From positions 186,001-250,000 of the forward strand of contig NZ_CP119804.1 in the NCBI RefSeq assembly GCF_029338375.1: a DNA stretch of 64,000 nucleotides, written 5' to 3'. Shown piece after piece: positions 1 to 8,209 of this stretch (its first letter is position 1; each line of letters begins with the position of its first letter). This DNA is from Halorussus lipolyticus. Its GTDB lineage: Archaea > Halobacteriota > Halobacteria > Halobacteriales > Haladaptataceae. The notes under the pieces are model-generated. The model did not search any database. It was not told the DNA's origin and saw nothing but the letters and a program-made list of their open reading frames with translations. A program made the position numbers and the translations under genes.

Positions 1-766
1 CGCCGGAGTGGAGGTTGTGGGTGCCGTACTTGGGCGCGGAACAACCCTCGATGTAGTGAACCTCACTGCCGGGTTCGGCGATGATGAGGGTGTGCTCGAA
101 CTGACCCATGCCTTCCGAGTTCATCCGGAAGTACGCCTGCACGGGCATCTCGACGGTTACGTCCTCGGGGATGTAGACGAACGAGCCACCCGACCAGACT
201 GCACCGTGGAGCGCCGCGAACTTGTTGTCCGACGGCGGCACACAGGAGGTCATGAAGTACTCCTTCACGAGGTCCTCGTGTTCTTGGACTGCTTCGTCCA
301 TGTTGCAGAACACGACGCCTTTCTCCTCCCACTGCTCCTGCATGTTCTGGTAGACGACCTCCGACTCGTACTGGGCACCAACGCCCGACAGGGCCTTGCG
401 CTCTGCTTCCGGGATGCCGAGTTTCTCGAAGGTGTCTTGGATGTCTTCCGGCAGGTCGTCCCAGCTATCTGCGCCCTCGCGCTTGTCCACGTCGGGGCGG
501 ATGTAGGGCACGATTTCCTCGATGTCCAGACCAGACAGGTCGGGCTGACCCGGCCAGTCGGTCGGCATCGGCATGTTCTGCCAGTGTTCGAGCGCTCGAA
601 GCCGCCGGTCGAGCATCCAGTCGGGTTCGTCCTTGTCGTCGCTGATGAGTCGGACGACTTCTTCGGTCAGACCCTTGTCGGACTTGACCGCCGCGCTCTC
701 GTCTTTCTTGAACGAGAAACGCTCCTCTGTGTTGGTCTCTTTTAGTTGGTCTTGTTCGGAACTCAT
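1..766 (-). CDS. sufB: Fe-S cluster assembly protein SufB (3' end outside window)
   Basis: About 255 codons are visible, from ATG at 766; the C-terminal part lies beyond base 1. SufB is the scaffold subunit of the SUF system, working with SufC ATPase and SufD to build Fe-S clusters in the cytoplasm. Family signatures read on the minus strand include PPSDNKFAALHGAVWSGGS, FRMNSEGMGQFEHTLI and GCSAPKYGTHNLHSG. The start codon lies 9 nt downstream of the sufC stop, so the two are almost certainly cotranscribed in the order sufC-sufB. The first 30 residues are charged and variable, as in other haloarchaeal SufB proteins. Identity is very secure; only the truncation by the window edge limits the call. 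Confidence 0.95.
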   Translation of the reverse strand, partial: MSSEQDQLKETNTEERFSFKKDESAAVKSDKGLTEEVVRLISDDKDEPDWMLDRRLRALEHWQNMPMPTDWPGQPDLSGLDIEEIVPYIRPDVDKREGADSWDDLPEDIQDTFEKLGIPEAERKALSGVGAQYESEVVYQNMQEQWEEKGVVFCNMDEAVQEHEDLVKEYFMTSCVPPSDNKFAALHGAVWSGGSFVYIPEDVTVEMPVQAYFRMNSEGMGQFEHTLIIAEPGSEVHYIEGCSAPKYGTHNLHSG

Positions 767-775
767 GCTATCACC

Positions 776-1684
776 TTATACAGCCTCGTAGACTTCTTCT
801 CGAACCCAGTCGTACCCCTTGTCTTCGAGCTTCTCGGCGAGTTCCGCGCCACCGCTCATGGCGATTTCGCCGTCGAGCATGACGTGAACGTGGTCGGGTT
901 CGACGTAGTCGAGAATCCGCTGGTAGTGGGTAATCTGGAGAATGCCGGTGCCCTGCTCGTCACGCAGAGCGTTGATGCCGTTCGACACGTCCTGAAGCCG
1001 GTCGATGTCGAGACCGGAGTCGATTTCGTCCAGCACCGCAACCGAGGGTTCGAGGATGGCGGCCTGAAGCACCTCGTTTTGCTTCTTCTCGCCGCCGGAG
1101 AAGCCCGCGTTGAGGTATCGCTGGGCGAACGTCTCGTCCATGTCGAGCAGTTCCATCTTCTCGGAGAGAATCTGCTGGAACTGGGCGACGTCGACCTCGC
1201 CCTCGTCTGCGGGGCCTTCCATCGGACTGGTGTCGTAGCCAGCCTCCTCTTCTTCTTCTTCGGTCTCCTCGTCGTCTTCGTCCTCGAAAAGCTCTGCGCG
1301 CTCGTCGAGTTTGGCGTTCAGGGCCTGTCGGAGGAAGTTGACCATCGTGACGCCTTCGATTTCGGCGGGGTACTGGAAGCCGAGGAAGACGCCGAGCGCG
1401 GCGCGCTCGTTCGGTTCGAGTTCGAGGAGATTCCACGACCGTTTGTCCTCGGGAATCTCGCCTTCGAAGTCCTCGTCGTCGAGGTGGATGAGGACCTCGC
1501 CGTCGGTTACTTCGTAGGCGGGGTGCCCGGCAATGACCTTCGCCGTGGTGGACTTCCCGCTCCCGTTGGGACCCATCAGGGCGTGGATTTCGCCGGATTT
1601 GACTTCGAGGTCGACGCCGTTGAGAATCTTCTCGTCGGCTTCAGCGACCTCAGCGTGTAGATTTTTGAGTTCTAGCGTTGCCAT
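776..1684 (-). CDS. sufC: Fe-S cluster assembly ATPase SufC
   Basis: ABC-type ATPase that energises the SufBCD scaffold. Walker A GPNGSGKST lies near residues 38-46, the signature FSGGEKKQ near residue 200, Walker B is VAVLDEIDSGLD and the switch region is ITHYQR. The protein is 302 residues, longer than bacterial SufC (about 250), because of a Glu/Asp-rich insertion around residues 138-155 (EDEDDEETEEEEEE), a typical halophilic insertion. I chose ATG 1684 over the in-frame GTG at 1696 because GGTGAG at 1692-1697 is a ribosome-binding site placed 7 nt before the ATG and would overlap the GTG. First gene of the suf operon, followed after 9 nt by sufB. Confidence 0.95.
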   Translation of the reverse strand: MATLELKNLHAEVAEADEKILNGVDLEVKSGEIHALMGPNGSGKSTTAKVIAGHPAYEVTDGEVLIHLDDEDFEGEIPEDKRSWNLLELEPNERAALGVFLGFQYPAEIEGVTMVNFLRQALNAKLDERAELFEDEDDEETEEEEEEAGYDTSPMEGPADEGEVDVAQFQQILSEKMELLDMDETFAQRYLNAGFSGGEKKQNEVLQAAILEPSVAVLDEIDSGLDIDRLQDVSNGINALRDEQGTGILQITHYQRILDYVEPDHVHVMLDGEIAMSGGAELAEKLEDKGYDWVREEVYEAV

Positions 1685-1686
1685 TG

Positions 1687-1700
1687 TTAGGCTCACCTAA
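1687..1700 (-). promoter_or_regulatory. inverted repeat overlapping sufC RBS (DtxR-like box or RNA hairpin)
   Basis: TTAGG-CTCA-CCTAA is a perfect 5-bp inverted repeat with a 4-nt spacer, 2 nt upstream of the sufC ATG. Read in the sense direction it is TTAGGTGAGCCTAA, so the ribosome-binding site GGTGAG lies inside it. The half-site TTAGG/CCTAA resembles boxes bound by DtxR/MntR-family metal regulators, which would fit iron control of a suf operon. It could equally be an RNA stem hiding the Shine-Dalgarno. Seen: the repeat. Inferred: both functions. Confidence 0.45.
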
Positions 1701-1714
1701 GTCGTTCTGAGAAA

Positions 1715-1744
1715 GGGTCGTGCGACCCATAATGCTTTCGCATT
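1715..1744 (-). promoter_or_regulatory. two adjacent small palindromes in the sufC leader
   Basis: GGGTCGTGCGACCC (1715-1728, 6-bp arms) and AATGCTTTCGCATT (1731-1744, 5-bp arms; in the sense direction the loop is GAAA, a GNRA tetraloop) lie directly upstream of the RBS palindrome. A TATA-like AAGTTATTTT at 1771-1780 would start transcription near 1749 and place all three stems in a leader of about 65 nt. A second AT-rich stretch near 1730 could serve a shorter leader, so the promoter assignment is uncertain. Confidence 0.35.
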
Positions 1745-1833
1745 CCCACCCAAATGGTTTTGCTCGCCGGAAAATAACTTTCCAGAATGAGAAAAGCTAT
1801 CACGCGGAAGACGAGGAGAACGTGGCCGATGTT

Positions 1834-4800
1834 TCAGACGAAACTACCGAGTCCGGTCTGTTCCTGCCCGGATTTAACCTCGTCCCACGAGATGTCGAGG
1901 GCTTCGAGGATGCGCTCAATGGGACCCTGAAGCGTCTTGTCGAGCATCTTGTCCCAATCGACGTCGAACTCGTCGGGCACTTGGTCGGCGAACTCGAAGC
2001 AAATCACGTCGGGGTCCTTCTTGAACTCCCGATAGATGCGGTCCTCGCGCGAGTTCCCGCTCGGGTCGAAGCCCTCCTCGTCTTCCATCTTCTGCCAGAA
2101 GTCGGGGTGAACGCCTTCGAGGTAGAGGCGCTTTGGCTTGCTTCCCCGCTGGAAGTTCGTCCCGAGCATGACGTTTGCGTACTTCGCACCCCGGACCTGC
2201 GCGGTGTCGGTGTCGTAGGCGTCGAGACGCTTGCCGATGCCGCCCGGAATGCCCACGTCGTCCAGATTCACGTTTCCTGCTTGGTAGTCCTCGATAACGT
2301 CGTGAACGTAGTCTTTCACGTCGTCTAAGTCCTCGCCGTGGACAATCATGTCGATGACGCGCTTCTGGACCTCCTTCGTGATGGGCGCGATGTCCGAGCG
2401 TTTGTACTCGAACCCCGTGATGTCGATGTCGTCTACGTCCTTGCCCTCCTTCCAGACGATGTGGCCCGCGTAGCGCTTCTTCTTGCCTGCTTGGAAGAAC
2501 CGGCGATAGAGTTTCTCGAACTCGATTTGGAAGCGGTGGGCCGCCGCGTTGAGTTCCTCCAGCGCGAACTCGTCGTACGAGTCATTGATTTGCTCCTCGA
2601 CTTCGTACCCTTTCTGAATCGTCGCCGCGAGCGATTCGAGTTCCTCCTCGTCCATCTCGGGGTGGGCCTCCCGCATTCCGTCGGTCACTTCGACCTCGCC
2701 ATCGATGTCCGCTGGACTTATGTGTCCAACTTCCAACATTACGGAGTCGGTATCGCCATAGGCAACGTCGTAGTCCATCTCCTCGGCCGTCGCTTGGGTG
2801 TGTTCGATGACTTCTCGGCCAGTCGCCGTAATCGCGGCACCCATCGCCTTGTCGTAGAGGCGGAACCGCTCCCAACCGAGGACGCCGTAGAGCGACTGGC
2901 CGACGAACTGGAACTTCCCGTTCCGACCCGCGAGGAGGGTGTGGTTGTCCTCGACGGTCACGCAGTAGACGCCATCGTCGGCAGTACTCCGTGAGGAACT
3001 ACGATGCATTCGGAGGGTGTTCTTGCTGTCTTCGGTGCAGTAGATGCGCCACGCCCCGCTATCCTTCCGGTAGTTCGTCGTCAGTCCGAGGTGGGCGCAG
3101 AGTCGGAGTACGTCGTCTCGGAGACGGTCGCTCGCCGTGGAGTATCGCCACGAATTCTTCTGCCTGTCGCCATCACCGTCTACCAGCGTTTCGAGGAACC
3201 GGCGTTTTTGCTTCTGGCTACTCTCGAAGACGAACTCCGGAATCCGCTTCTCGAAACTGCTGTCGCCACAGAGACGTTCGAGGACTTCGCCGAGAAGTTT
3301 CGAGGTGAACTGATAGCCCGTGTCGTCTACGTAGTAGTCGAAGCCCATCCGGTCGAGGAGGTCGCCGATGGCGGAATGGTCGCCCTCGCCTCCGTCAGCC
3401 ATGACCGCGTCTTGGGCAATCTGGATACTCGTCGCGGACCCGCGGTAGTTCTCGCCGAACTGCTTTTCCTCCGACGTGTAGACGTTTCCTTCGGTGACGT
3501 ACCACGCGAGGAGTTCGAGGAAGTCGTCGCCGTCGTACGTCCGAGGAATCCACTTGCGGCCGGACTCGGCGTGGACGTAGAACTCCGAGCAGACCGACTC
3601 CAGATACTCGCGGTGTTCTTCGAACTCGTCGGCCGAGAAGACGTAGCCCTCCTCGTCGATGTCGGATTTCTGAACTTTGTCGGGATACCAGCCGATTTCG
3701 GCGGCGAGGGTGTGACCGTGTACCTCGTGATTTGCCCAGACTTCGTAGTCGTCGGCAAGTTCGGTCAGGTCGATTTCCTCGATGGGTGTCCCCTCCGGCC
3801 CATCCCAGTCATGGGGGAGTTCGTAGTTCGTCGCCCGGTCTAACTCTCCGGCCTCCACGAAACTGTACCCGTCTTCAGTACTGCCGTTCGTCTCGTTCTT
3901 CCGGACCAGCATGCGATGGTTCGGCGTCACCCGGAAGTCCATTTTGCTGGTCTCGATGTCTACGAGGTCGCCGCGGTAGTCGGGATAGGCGTGTGTCTCT
4001 ACGACCGGTTTGCGTTCCATCTCCTCGGTCTCAGGGTCGAGCGAGTACACTTCGTCGCCTACGTCGAGGTCCCGAATGTTCCTGACCCCCTCCGGCGTGA
4101 GGACTTCGGTATCCGGCGTGAAGCAGTTCATGATGACCTTCACCGCGGCCTGCTGTCGGTCGAACCGCTCGTACTCGGGGGTGTCGGGGTCGCGCTCGTT
4201 CCGGAGGGCCTTCTTCTCCTCGCGCTCGGCCAGCGTCTCGTCGATGATTTCCCGGATGATGCCGTCGGGTTCCTTCCGGAAGTGGGTGCCCGTGGGTGCC
4301 CGGTAGGTCTCGCCGTCGTACTCGCCGGGGTCCACCTTGGTCTCGGGCGAGGCGTTGATGGTGGTCATCGACATGGGGTAGAGCGACTGACCGACCCACT
4401 GAAAGTGGCCGTTACGACCGGCGAGTACGACGTGATTGTCTTTCGCAGTCAGACAATGCACATCGCCGTCGTGGTCCTCAACCGTCGCGTTCGTGTCCTT
4501 ACAGAACGACCCCTGTTTTCCTATCGAGAGATACCACGTTCCATCGTTTTGTTTCGTAACGGTCGGTTTGTGACCACAGCGAACGGCGACCCGAGAAACA
4601 TCCCTTTTGAGTTGGTCGCTCTTCGTCCAGAACTTTCGAAGACCGCTCTCGGTACGGCTACCATCACCACCGATAGCGGTCTTTAGTAGGGTTTCGAGCA
4701 GTCTTCCGTCGAGGTCGAATACCCATTTCGGAAGCTGTTTTTCTGCGAATCCTTTGCCGCAGTTTTCGACGAGCCAGTCTACGAGAATCGCGTTCGAGAC

Positions 4801-7089
4801 GTTGACGCCTCGCTGGTCGGTACTGTAGTCGATTCCGATTCGGTCGAGCAATGACGTGATAGAGTCTCGACCGTCTTCGTCGGACTGGTGGAGCGTAAAC
4901 CGTCCATGCTCTACATCGACGCTTCCCTCCGTAACGTACCAGCCGACGAGTTCCAACCAGTCGTCCATCTCGACTTCGGTCGGAAGTTCGCTATGACTTT
5001 TGCCGTACTTGAGGAACACGTCGTCGGCGTGTTCTTCTATCTCTTCACGATGTGCCCGATAGACCGAAACGGGCAACAGATACTTTCCGACCTTCTGTTG
5101 TAAGCCAGCCGCAGACGACGAGCCGTGAACGAGATTGAGCGACTGCTCGGTTTCGTCGGGAAGTCGATGGCGGAGCCATCGCAGGTCGTTATCGGAGTAA
5201 ACGGCGACTTTCGCTTCGTTCGTCACCGCTTCGTACAGCGCGAACGTCTCTGGACGTTCGCCAGACATCGGTTCGTGATTGGGGAACGCGAATCGGTCAG
5301 CGGAGGTCAGGTCCCTATACTCCGAGAACTCGAAGTCGGTCGGTTCGAGGTCGTCCCATCCTCGCTTTGAGGAGCAGAGGAAGCGGTGATTCTCCGTGAC
5401 TTTCAGGTCGTGGGTGCTCCCCGAGAGGTGATGCAGTTCTCCATACTTGTTCGAATACGATTGAGTGTCTACGACTGGTTTGACCTCACATTCGAACGTT
5501 TCCGGATTGAGTGTGTAAACGTCGTCACCGACTTCCATGTCGGTGATGTTTCGAGTACCGGTTGGAGTGAGGACCTGTGTATCTCCGCTGAAACACTTCA
5601 GGTCCAGTACGGTCACGTTCTCCTTGACGCCGGTGATGGGTTCGAAGACCGCACCGCCCTCGTAGTCCTCGCTCTCCTGTTTGCCCTTCGAGGGGAGCGC
5701 GAACTCGCCGTAGGCCTTGTGGAGGACGTACATGTCCACCGCGTCGCCGGGCGTGGTAGCGTCTTCGAGTTTGCACCCGACGAAGGAGGCGACCTCCTCC
5801 CAGAAGGAGACGATGTCCTGCTTGCGGTCGAGTTGGACGCAGAGTTCCACGTCCCTGACGTTGTACTCCAACAGGCGCTCGGGGTCGTCCTCCCAGAGGT
5901 CCCCGATGTCGCCGGCGTACCGCTCCTTGCCGACGCCCAACTCGACTTCGCCCACTGCGTCGAGGCGGTAGGATTCGAGTTCGGTGAACTGGGTTCGCTT
6001 GTAGGCGTACAACAGGTCGAAGACGACCCGGCCCTTGACCGTCGGGGCACCCCAGTCGGAGTGCCAAACCTCGTCCACCCGCGAGAGGCGGTCCGAGTCG
6101 AGGTCGTACTCGTGGGGACCGTCGAGTTCGTCCAGTCGGTCGATGAGATAGGGTGCGTCGAAATCATCCGCATTCCACCCCGATATAACGTCTACGTCGG
6201 TCTCGTTAAGGTAGTCGAGGTACGCTTCGAGCATCTCGCGCTCGTCGGGGAACGACCGGACTTCGAGGTCGATGTCCTCGATGGGGTCGTAGCCGGGGAG
6301 TTCCTCGGGGGCCTCGGCGTCGCCCTCGGGCGCGTCGGCGAGCCACGCGATGTAGGTCTCGTCGTAGGAGTCGAAGGTGGTGAGACAGATGATGGGTTCT
6401 TCGCCCTCCTCCGGAAAGCCCGACCGGTCGTCAACCTCGATGTCGAAGTAGTGGACGCGGGGGTCGGCCTGCACCTCGACGGTCTCCAACTCGTCTACCT
6501 CGTCGTGGAAGTGGAGGGTGCCCTCGTCGTCTCTGCGCTCGGGAATCCTGATACCGCTCTTGATGTCCTTGTCGATGAGAAACCGGTTGGGGAACAGGAT
6601 GTCGGCCTCGTAGTGGTCGAAGTCGTCGCGGATGTTCCCCACGTCGCGGGGCGTCTGACCGACGATTTTGGTGAGTTTCTCGCCCCGGATGCTTACGAAG
6701 GGGTCGCCGTTCTCGTCGGTCTCGCGGCTGTCGATGAGTCGGTCGTACTGATCCTCGGGAGGAGCGTCCAGCGAGTCGGTCGGCGCGTAGAAGTAGGGTT
6801 CGAACTCGTGGACCGTGACGTGTTCGAGGTCGTTGTCGGCGGTCCTGCCGAAGACGTGGACGACGGGTTTCTCGTCGTCACCCGAGCCTTCGATGGTGTA
6901 ATCGACTTGAATGACGGACAGTTCGATTTCGCCGTCGCGGGCGGGAAGCCAGTCGTCGGCCTCGACGACCGAATCGACGTTCTGGTCGTCGGTTCCGGCG
7001 ACTGCGCGGGCCTCGGCCGCTACGTCGCGCTCGCCGCCACCCCCGCCGGAGAAGTCCGTAAGCGTACTGTTAGACCCCGAATCGCTCAT
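1834..7089 (-). CDS. polB: family B DNA polymerase with two inteins
   Basis: Replicative/repair DNA polymerase with 3'-5' exonuclease. The precursor is 1751 residues; removing inteins at 499-901 and 989-1398 leaves a 938-residue enzyme. Exonuclease motif I is YFDIEVDD (D216, E218), motif II is VISGWNADDFDAPYL, motif III YNVRDVELC. Polymerase motif A reads LDLK/SLYPM across intein 1, motif B KVIMN/SLYG across intein 2, and motif C YGDTDS (D1446, D1448) is uninterrupted; KKRYAG follows. The N-terminal 40 residues are Gly/Ser-rich and probably disordered. ATG 7089 has a TATA-like GTTTTTACCC about 30 nt upstream and almost no leader. Transcribed toward sufCB with a 130-bp gap containing the suf leader. 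Identity secure. Confidence 0.97.
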   Translation of the reverse strand: MSDSGSNSTLTDFSGGGGGERDVAAEARAVAGTDDQNVDSVVEADDWLPARDGEIELSVIQVDYTIEGSGDDEKPVVHVFGRTADNDLEHVTVHEFEPYFYAPTDSLDAPPEDQYDRLIDSRETDENGDPFVSIRGEKLTKIVGQTPRDVGNIRDDFDHYEADILFPNRFLIDKDIKSGIRIPERRDDEGTLHFHDEVDELETVEVQADPRVHYFDIEVDDRSGFPEEGEEPIICLTTFDSYDETYIAWLADAPEGDAEAPEELPGYDPIEDIDLEVRSFPDEREMLEAYLDYLNETDVDVISGWNADDFDAPYLIDRLDELDGPHEYDLDSDRLSRVDEVWHSDWGAPTVKGRVVFDLLYAYKRTQFTELESYRLDAVGEVELGVGKERYAGDIGDLWEDDPERLLEYNVRDVELCVQLDRKQDIVSFWEEVASFVGCKLEDATTPGDAVDMYVLHKAYGEFALPSKGKQESEDYEGGAVFEPITGVKENVTVLDLKCFSGDTQVLTPTGTRNITDMEVGDDVYTLNPETFECEVKPVVDTQSYSNKYGELHHLSGSTHDLKVTENHRFLCSSKRGWDDLEPTDFEFSEYRDLTSADRFAFPNHEPMSGERPETFALYEAVTNEAKVAVYSDNDLRWLRHRLPDETEQSLNLVHGSSSAAGLQQKVGKYLLPVSVYRAHREEIEEHADDVFLKYGKSHSELPTEVEMDDWLELVGWYVTEGSVDVEHGRFTLHQSDEDGRDSITSLLDRIGIDYSTDQRGVNVSNAILVDWLVENCGKGFAEKQLPKWVFDLDGRLLETLLKTAIGGDGSRTESGLRKFWTKSDQLKRDVSRVAVRCGHKPTVTKQNDGTWYLSIGKQGSFCKDTNATVEDHDGDVHCLTAKDNHVVLAGRNGHFQWVGQSLYPMSMTTINASPETKVDPGEYDGETYRAPTGTHFRKEPDGIIREIIDETLAEREEKKALRNERDPDTPEYERFDRQQAAVKVIMNCFTPDTEVLTPEGVRNIRDLDVGDEVYSLDPETEEMERKPVVETHAYPDYRGDLVDIETSKMDFRVTPNHRMLVRKNETNGSTEDGYSFVEAGELDRATNYELPHDWDGPEGTPIEEIDLTELADDYEVWANHEVHGHTLAAEIGWYPDKVQKSDIDEEGYVFSADEFEEHREYLESVCSEFYVHAESGRKWIPRTYDGDDFLELLAWYVTEGNVYTSEEKQFGENYRGSATSIQIAQDAVMADGGEGDHSAIGDLLDRMGFDYYVDDTGYQFTSKLLGEVLERLCGDSSFEKRIPEFVFESSQKQKRRFLETLVDGDGDRQKNSWRYSTASDRLRDDVLRLCAHLGLTTNYRKDSGAWRIYCTEDSKNTLRMHRSSSRSTADDGVYCVTVEDNHTLLAGRNGKFQFVGQSLYGVLGWERFRLYDKAMGAAITATGREVIEHTQATAEEMDYDVAYGDTDSVMLEVGHISPADIDGEVEVTDGMREAHPEMDEEELESLAATIQKGYEVEEQINDSYDEFALEELNAAAHRFQIEFEKLYRRFFQAGKKKRYAGHIVWKEGKDVDDIDITGFEYKRSDIAPITKEVQKRVIDMIVHGEDLDDVKDYVHDVIEDYQAGNVNLDDVGIPGGIGKRLDAYDTDTAQVRGAKYANVMLGTNFQRGSKPKRLYLEGVHPDFWQKMEDEEGFDPSGNSREDRIYREFKKDPDVICFEFADQVPDEFDVDWDKMLDKTLQGPIERILEALDISWDEVKSGQEQTGLGSFV
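2896..4125 (-). mobile_element. intein 2 in polB (motif B insertion), LAGLIDADG type
   Basis: 410-residue in-frame insertion, residues 989-1398 of the precursor. Block A is CFTPDTEVLTPEG, block B lies near MDFRVTPNHRML, the endonuclease blocks are FLELLAWYVTEG and FLETLVDGDGD, and the C-terminal blocks are VEDNHTLLAGRNGKFQFVGQ followed by Ser of the host SLYG. It sits in the motif B KxxxNS sequence, equivalent to the pol-b site. Like intein 1 it ends Gly-Gln with Ser +1, and the two share the block F/G wording NHxxLAGRNGxFQxVGQ, suggesting common ancestry. Confidence 0.93.
4387..5595 (-). mobile_element. intein 1 in polB (motif A insertion), LAGLIDADG type
   Basis: 403-residue in-frame insertion, residues 499-901 of the polymerase precursor. 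It begins CFSGDTQVLTPTG (block A, Cys1), has block B near THDLKVTENHRF and ends KDNHVVLAGRNGHFQWVGQ, followed by Ser (+1) of the host SLYPM. The two endonuclease blocks are recognisable as LELVGWYVTEG and LLKTAIGGDGS, so a homing endonuclease of the LAGLIDADG family is probably present, with Glu replacing Asp in the first block. The insertion point in the motif A DxxSLYP sequence corresponds to the site known as pol-a in archaeal family B polymerases. The C-terminal pair is Gly-Gln, not His-Asn. Confidence 0.93.
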
Positions 7090-7175
7090 ATATCCGGAGT
7101 TTGGCCCTTTCGGGTAAAAACCCTCCCTTTTGACGGACCCCGGTCGATTACCCCGAAAGGTTTCCGGGACGGAAA

Positions 7176-7184
7176 GATATTTAA
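7176..7184 (+). promoter_or_regulatory. TATA-like element of the 64-residue-class small protein gene
   Basis: GATATTTAA centred at 7180 predicts a start of transcription near 7206, giving a leader of about 14 nt that still carries the ribosome-binding site GAGGTG at 7208-7213 before ATG 7220. Confidence 0.45.
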
Positions 7185-7219
7185 TGTGTTAACGCTTACC
7201 ACGGGACGAGGTGACGCCT

Positions 7220-7405
7220 ATGTCCGACCACGTCAACCCCGACGACGAGCTGGACCGTGCGGAAGCGGCGCTTCCCGACACCACCGAGACGGAAGCGACC
7301 ATCGAGTCCTACGACACGGAGGACGGCGTTGTATTCTACGACGCGGAGAATCCGTTGGCGTGGTTGAAGGCGGGCAAACCGCTTACGCTCAAAGAACAAG
7401 TCTGA
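7220..7405 (+). CDS. small acidic haloarchaeal protein, unknown function
   Basis: 61 residues, very acidic N-terminal half, then a compact conserved-looking segment IESYDTEDGVVFYDAENPLAWLKAG. I recognise this type as a small protein common in haloarchaea but cannot give a function. ATG 7220 was chosen over the in-frame GTG 7211 because GAGGTG at 7208-7213 is a good ribosome-binding site at the right distance. Divergent from polB, sharing the 130-bp intergenic region. No membrane segment or metal motif seen. Confidence 0.8.
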   Translation: MSDHVNPDDELDRAEAALPDTTETEATIESYDTEDGVVFYDAENPLAWLKAGKPLTLKEQV

Positions 7406-7449
7406 CCCGAGGGCGAAGCGCTTTTCCTCGCTCCTTCCGGATTCGAACT

Positions 7450-7830
7450 GTGGCCTCCGACGATTCGACGCCCGACGACAGCGACGATTCGGTAGCCGAG
7501 TTACTGCCCGAGGACCCGCCCCAAGCCGAGGCCGACCTCCTGCCGGACGACCCCGCGGAGGGCCTCGGCGCGGACCTCGGGCCGGACCCGCCGTCGGTCC
7601 CCGACCTGTCGCAAAACGAGGACGAGGCCGACCCGGAACTCAAGAAGCAGTTCTGGTCGCTCGTCCTCATCTTCAACGTCGCGCTGTTCGGGATGAGCCT
7701 CGGCCTGATGGTCGTCGGCTTCCGCGGGCGTCTGCAAGTCGGCGGCGCGATTTTCCTCGCCGGTGCGTTCGCCTTCCTCCGGGGCTGGCGGCAGTATCAA
7801 AAAGTGACTGACGGCGACGACGAAGACTGA
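7450..7830 (+). CDS. small membrane protein with acidic N-terminus
   Basis: 126 residues. Residues 1-65 are Asp/Pro-rich and probably unstructured and cytoplasmic. Two hydrophobic segments follow, about residues 72-97 (SLVLIFNVALFGMSLGLMVV) and 102-116 (QVGGAIFLAGAFAFLRGW), separated by a short basic turn, then a charged tail ending DGDDED. GTG 7450 is the start that keeps the acidic region; no strong ribosome-binding site is visible, which is common here. The much longer open frame upstream of it runs antisense through polB and is not coding. Function unknown. Confidence 0.7.
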   Translation: MASDDSTPDDSDDSVAELLPEDPPQAEADLLPDDPAEGLGADLGPDPPSVPDLSQNEDEADPELKKQFWSLVLIFNVALFGMSLGLMVVGFRGRLQVGGAIFLAGAFAFLRGWRQYQKVTDGDDED

Positions 7831-8209
7831 CGACCGCTTTTCGGCGACTGCCTGACTTCTCTACTGACTGCGCTCGGCCGACCAATCCACCGAGAAGCCT
7901 CCTCCACAAACCACCGTGGGTGGTCCTCGTGAGCGAAGCGAACGAGCGGCTCGGAAGACGCGGTTTGTCTTCCGGTGGATGAAGGGGCCGCGACCGGGCG
8001 GGGCCTTCAGAGGTATTCACCTCACTAATTGCGTTCTCAATACCGGTTCTCACGATTCAGACCGGGCGGGGGCTTCAAGAGGACAACACCACCGCAATCC
8101 TGCTGTTCGCGTTCCCGACCACATTAAGATAGAGCGACCGGATGGAGACTTTCGAAACAGTTTCTCGGAGTCCAGAAGGCCTAACCCAGACCCACACCTA
8201 CGACGGGCC
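7831..8209. other. gene-free stretch with hairpins and a 21-bp direct repeat
   Basis: No convincing coding region. It holds a hairpin ACCACC/GGGTGGT at about 7910-7924, a hairpin GGAAGAC/GTCTTCC at about 7952-7973, and two near-identical copies of ACCGGGCGGGGCCTTCAGAG (7993-8013 and 8061-8082, the second reading ...GGGGGCTTCAAGAGG) separated by about 50 bp. Function unknown; a structured RNA or transposon remnant is possible. Confidence 0.5.
7993..8082 (+). repeat. two-copy 21-22 bp direct repeat
   Basis: ACCGGGCGGGGCCTTCAGAG at 7993 onward and ACCGGGCGGGGGCTTCAAGA at 8061 onward, spaced 68 bp start to start. Differences are a C/G change and one inserted A. Located in a noncoding stretch between two plus-strand genes. 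Confidence 0.6.

Noticed and set aside
5386-7449. Very long open frame on the plus strand, opposite polB
   Set aside because: It is an antisense shadow of the polymerase caused by high GC third positions; only the last 126 codons (7450-7830) have a protein-like sequence.
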